This document shows positions 63,401 through 64,000 of a stretch of 64,000 nucleotides of DNA, piece by piece (position 1 is the first letter of the stretch; every line of letters starts with the position of its first letter). The translations under genes and the position numbers were made by a program. A model generated the notes under the pieces. That model was not told where the DNA came from. It did not search any database and worked only from the letters and a program-made list of their open reading frames with translations. Origin of the DNA: Chloroflexota bacterium (GTDB taxonomy: Bacteria > Chloroflexota > Anaerolineae > J102); contig JAKOVD010000011.1 in NCBI GenBank assembly GCA_029782215.1, positions 1-64,000 of the forward strand, read 5' to 3'.

Positions 63401-64000
63401 GCTTGGTGCTGGAAGCCGGCGTGAACCCGCGGAAAGTCTGCGAGTCCTCACCCACCAGCACGCCGTTGACGTAGAGCCTGACCAGGTTGTCCGGGGGCTC
63501 AAAGGTCACCGCCACGTGCGCCCAGGTCCTCTCGGTCAGAACGTTGCCACTGGTCCAGGACTTCCAGCCGGCGTCGGTGCCCATGCCGAAACGGATCTGG
63601 TAGCCCACGCGCTCCAGGCTGGGCGCCCCGTCGGCCTCGCCGCTGCGCAGGCCCAGGATGCCCTGGGGAGAAGAATCCCTGGCATCGCCGCTGCCGTATG
63701 AAATCGGATAGACCCACGCCGCCAGCGAGAAGGGTGTGGTGCGCAGGTCCAGGACGGGGGTTTCTCCTGTGCTCAGGAAGGAGGCGCCGTTGAAGCTCGC
63801 CGATTGGCCGGAGACGCCCTCCTTGGAATGACTCGGGCAGAAGAGTGACACGCAGGTGACCGGCGTTTGCAGGGGCGAGGCGTCGGACCAGCCGTTGTTG
63901 GCATCGAAATCAAGGTGCAGGACCGGCTGATTGAGCAGCGTTTCCACGTCCCCTGCGGTCAAGCCGAAATCAAACAGGCGCACATCGTCGATCAAACCGA
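54453..64000 (-). CDS. Giant LamG-repeat surface protein with CARDB domain and LPLVM tail (5' end outside window)
   Basis: At least 3180 residues; the frame runs through the window edge without a start, since the edge residues GLIDDVRLFDFGL are internal to a LamG domain. At least five LamG/concanavalin-like domains are visible (roughly residues 25-240, 375-575, 580-800, 1195-1390 and 1395-1630 of the visible part). Each has a FDGxxDxV- and FTxxxWxxP-type core and most carry a Cys pair (CTGAQCPGTG, CTGQTCPSTG). Between and after them are many Ig-like modules (APTVAIKVDD, APDSMAI), a CARDB-like domain (about 2690-2800) and two SYLSHQTLPVADAL/WNLISAPVEP-type repeats. The end carries two tail motifs (VFLPLVM and VWLPLVMQP). 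It is probably a surface adhesin or glycan-binding protein. Between it and the DPP gene (54380-54452) is only a short weak hairpin. Confidence 0.82.
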   Translation of the reverse strand, partial: GLIDDVRLFDFGLTAGDVETLLNQPVLHLDFDANNGWSDASPLQTPVTCVSLFCPSHSKEGVSGQSASFNGASFLSTGETPVLDLRTTPFSLAAWVYPISYGSGDARDSSPQGILGLRSGEADGAPSLERVGYQIRFGMGTDAGWKSWTSGNVLTERTWAHVAVTFEPPDNLVRLYVNGVLVGEDSQTFRGFTPASSTKRIDVGRSTNVARLSLGDGHTNKTGDGSNAFCGDAMHDELCMAIDGNEILNVSTLCGEDYRIRKVWTFTETATLKAWEDDKGTRCGAQKDDGDDTVYLKYNNTDNASESFNFMRPASGGDVQRDYKGGSYGYFHFTYLNDSIPFYGYLDEVEVYNWALDSVAIQKLANSTALDLNLDEPPGSATFQDVSMQGGQARCTDCPTSGVTGRINQAAWFERAKGNYLALANGNINRTTNNLTVAAWIKPHTLGASNGQILGTARTKSTNGFGFAVAGTNLLFSTYGVHDYLLTNVGLVADRWRHVAAVFDPANTVSFYIDGVFKTSLSYTAPAVQDTDDLLLVGAATPAGSSTLTDFFDGQIDDVRVYRRSLAATEIKAIYDMAPVLHLRFEESRGATRFADNALPDVSASCTGAQCPGTGEAVRGQIGLAADFDGYDDLVTVPDSDRLDLTKFTIGAWVFPTSTGLLDYSQELVSKYDANGISSNYDLGITANTLFPRISGTCIAGRSAASSVPLILNHWNQVVGTYDGKALRIYVNGAESGSVSASATPCANTGPVAIGGWVGKIQHSFAGRMDEVVVYRTALTAQQVRDMFTYQAGWVEDRQSFDLTVDADAPTVAIKVDDKSYVARQPVIVAVEADDATSGVVGVTLLTPDGPVTAARCMEAGGQAAWCPTISPSIEGYYALKATATDRVGSATASAIRTLIVDDSAPQVAIDGADLQRVAATASTAKPNAWTVHLTGTAADRPAGSAAGSGVPDDGVRIALLGADGAIVGGSAQVAVLAAGKWSLDYEVPNASPTGQYTVTAEAVDRVSRLPVLPAEQVARHTGAADVKRIVLDAAAPAVQLSRTGIAAGAIGPATPALAGAMTDRPAPVAVTWTTGDNGDKAGVTVTCAGPSASYTPYVAGAGTFVSAQTYTWEGNLQRGSTCHVQLSSTSDPTGVSGVIRVCGSQLATWDGNWTTSRDVAFTAEASACGPNLAVAGVNLGETAFTSVAPGSTLYNETPPAGEILHLPFDDQPDSIGNLSFRDISGGGHAGSCTGQTCPSTGQAGHAGTAVLFDGVNDVVSAGSQVALANTSFTVAFWAKRGATGRFETIVGQGSATTSKGLVLGYRANNKFTCAFWGNDLDTPAYTDTTWHHWTCTYDAATKSRTIYRDGAQVAQAAASANYQGSGNLYIGGFSSTAYPFTGLVDEVRIFSRALPAGEVRSLFAGAGPLVALDFEKAWPGDGAVLPDSSGWGHDGLLVAGANDAAGKSTPGAVGSNALRFDGVDDYVQVAADLGLDLSGGQFTEAAWIYSELADDNYHAILGYQPAASLIQRYPGLWVYQRNRIHAGFGDGTSWLNVTTGSVLASGWNHVAATFDGSAYVVYVNGSAVYTSTALAGHRPYATQQLQIGKVDSAFKGQIDDVRIYPRPLSAAELRSLYLSGWRQATLNQHGAGVEAANWTAAVPSGLEGLYQVGLRGTDVDGHTQAAGSRDEIWRGAADTLAPRVVLHRTAVDPSTFQYTVVAEDFNLAETDFTSPCGAGVIDARTYFVSPWYLAAVGEDTGHPSRLFRITASCSLPAGAVEQAKACDSAGNCATVGVTAATAEEVQAAGSPQAGPGVRLTPALSAAAGSMPAISFATTVLTSTNFYEPRTIVVSGLVTGTQALAEVQVSIGGATGTAALGETAATAPYTTTWRFPWRLPEDQPLPDGTDQVATATATDAAGRRATATATLTLDVVPPAPVTLALTADGSAVQPGATLRTSPADVALGWTASADGSGLAPYRIAWTSPHTQTASMASKQRDPALPREDQFAAGEAQRLSVALTSRDTVGNVRQQASEPIYVDGPRTPDYIALPASSDTLASPYEGWTESGCTLMGADRRAAALRVPQRLYTSWDAQALRLAWTGAFWGADSDLFIYLDTVPGGTDQVFTPAPVAVTGTVASLPAGLGADTLVWVQDAHTASLLRWDGSAWANAAPLSAAQYRFDATMGDAQTDLYLPFDLLGMTPGAPLGLLAFATEEPAPDVGLRLWATLPNVNPVNSLGSNRNAAFAGQGVHFTLSHFYHWAALADGVCPNGSDGSAGGGYADFDLRLKVTANPPAAAIAGRGGGLFWLPDPAQAAARLLSFMQYAYRPVNDGEEVLYTVNYRNAGTEMERGVWLALSAVGPLHLLDTTVALGDIAAGASGTATFRAVVDRSVSTQELAEIKAFVYDSSHDQDGAALDWLWAFHRVDRGAPDSMAITAPELAVGADSAALSGYAHDESGVTSVEVEIQAPSGLVSKLACPVPSPREGLWWCPWDIVASNGGVRPAHGETFSLRMAAIDSFGHRSDWTEPKFVWVDAQPPRLTLDLDASGVYTDAVVRGLGTLHGAAYDLSGTRSVRVCVDGGCGDAALQASHVFTTAWSYEAAGATPQDYIRRTIAVTGTDRVGNRMLDPLTLAVWVDNVPPVITVTTVISPAHAGAPVNVLSGTVSDGSPEVRVSIRSQGPNGELTRQAAGREGGAWWYDLNAAVPGLYTLWVDAEDMGGNRSSVGPFTVEATCLAAGLEVTQITAEPQGASSQLLTLSAQVSNSGPDALPAGMPVGFYAGSERAGVAVTSQALAAGESAVVTATWSAAGSGDYDVQVVPDDADGGVPSFAAAADAVPLCSTPETTHTVIAVRDVPIYSSWNLISAPVEPYVTDITVVQRPISGAYTAIFAYDQGLRTYRPDWPPDGNTLTIVDAGHGYWVQALAVPTPPLTTTVDEDPLATLRLAGRAVPEDQPLPLAAGWNLVGYLSHQTLPVADALQNIAGVYGAVLGFERTGLSYYPDLAPGFNTLSDMSPAGGYWIRASREATLRYPVSTVTATVTAAPGSEQGLSPAERVYQIRQAEQAAGVRPTSEWKNFYGDPALPDGSTVPTGTVVLALDPQGVVCGATVVAYPGQYGLLACYRDEASTSEDEGAVPGDAIRLVISSDGIHADGQEIGVGTWTAHGDRQLVPSQPVFLPLVMAANAEEYEVWLPLVMQP

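Overview
The window looks like a G+C-rich chromosome segment of a Chloroflexota bacterium, probably of the Anaerolineae/Caldilineae kind. This is inferred from gene style, not from a marker gene. The signs are very large secreted multidomain proteins that end in a short [Y/F/W/H]LPxxxR tail, regulators with an N-terminal BTAD module followed by an ATPase and TPRs, Ser/Thr kinases with extracellular TolB-like repeats, FHA-rich operons, and many Thr/Pro-rich linkers. I saw no rRNA, tRNA or CRISPR array.

Region 1 (1-13.8 kb). The C-terminal end of an IS transposase is followed by a tight five-gene plus-strand operon: sigma-70-like factor, zinc-finger anti-sigma-like protein, TPR-CHAT cysteine peptidase, secreted beta-propeller protein, and a secreted gingipain-type (C25) peptidase. 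A convergent minus-strand gene encodes a secreted 14-repeat LVIVD double propeller fused to a legumain/caspase-like (C13) peptidase. Three clan CD peptidase types therefore sit side by side, one of them inside a sigma/anti-sigma operon. This is the most intriguing part of the window.

Region 2 (14.1-24.2 kb). A six-gene minus-strand operon for phosphothreonine signalling encodes, in transcription order: an FHA protein, VWA-TM-FHA, FHA-TM, a triple-FHA ABCG-type transporter, a membrane PP2C phosphatase, and a receptor Ser/Thr kinase with an extracellular sugar-binding-like module and TolB-type propeller.

Region 3 (24.4-28.7 kb). A minus-strand operon encodes two tandem beta-lactamase-fold lipoproteins (the second has lost its catalytic Ser and Tyr), a 71-aa protein, and a secreted protein made of two copies of an unassigned domain. 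Its upstream region carries an 11-bp-period direct repeat next to a -10-like box, the layout used by SARP/BTAD regulators.

Region 4 (28.7-40.4 kb). Two divergent paralogous BTAD-ATPase-TPR regulators. The rightward one overlaps an oligopeptide-type ABC transporter set (binding lipoprotein and two permeases, with no ATPase genes). It is followed by an A+T-richer, probably imported, isoprenylcysteine-methyltransferase-like gene with a near-consensus promoter overlapped by a perfect 46-bp palindrome.

Region 5 (40.4-64 kb). Five minus-strand genes for exported proteins: a DUF333-repeat lipoprotein with a recent internal duplication, a VCBS/discoidin surface protein, a Tat-exported sulfatase, a DPP-IV-like peptidase fused to DUF333 and TolB modules, and a giant LamG-repeat protein cut by the window edge. 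GC-rich hairpins separate several of the units. Together the window encodes a large exported and cell-surface protein set plus the sensing circuits (sigma/anti-sigma, STPK/FHA, BTAD) that probably control it.
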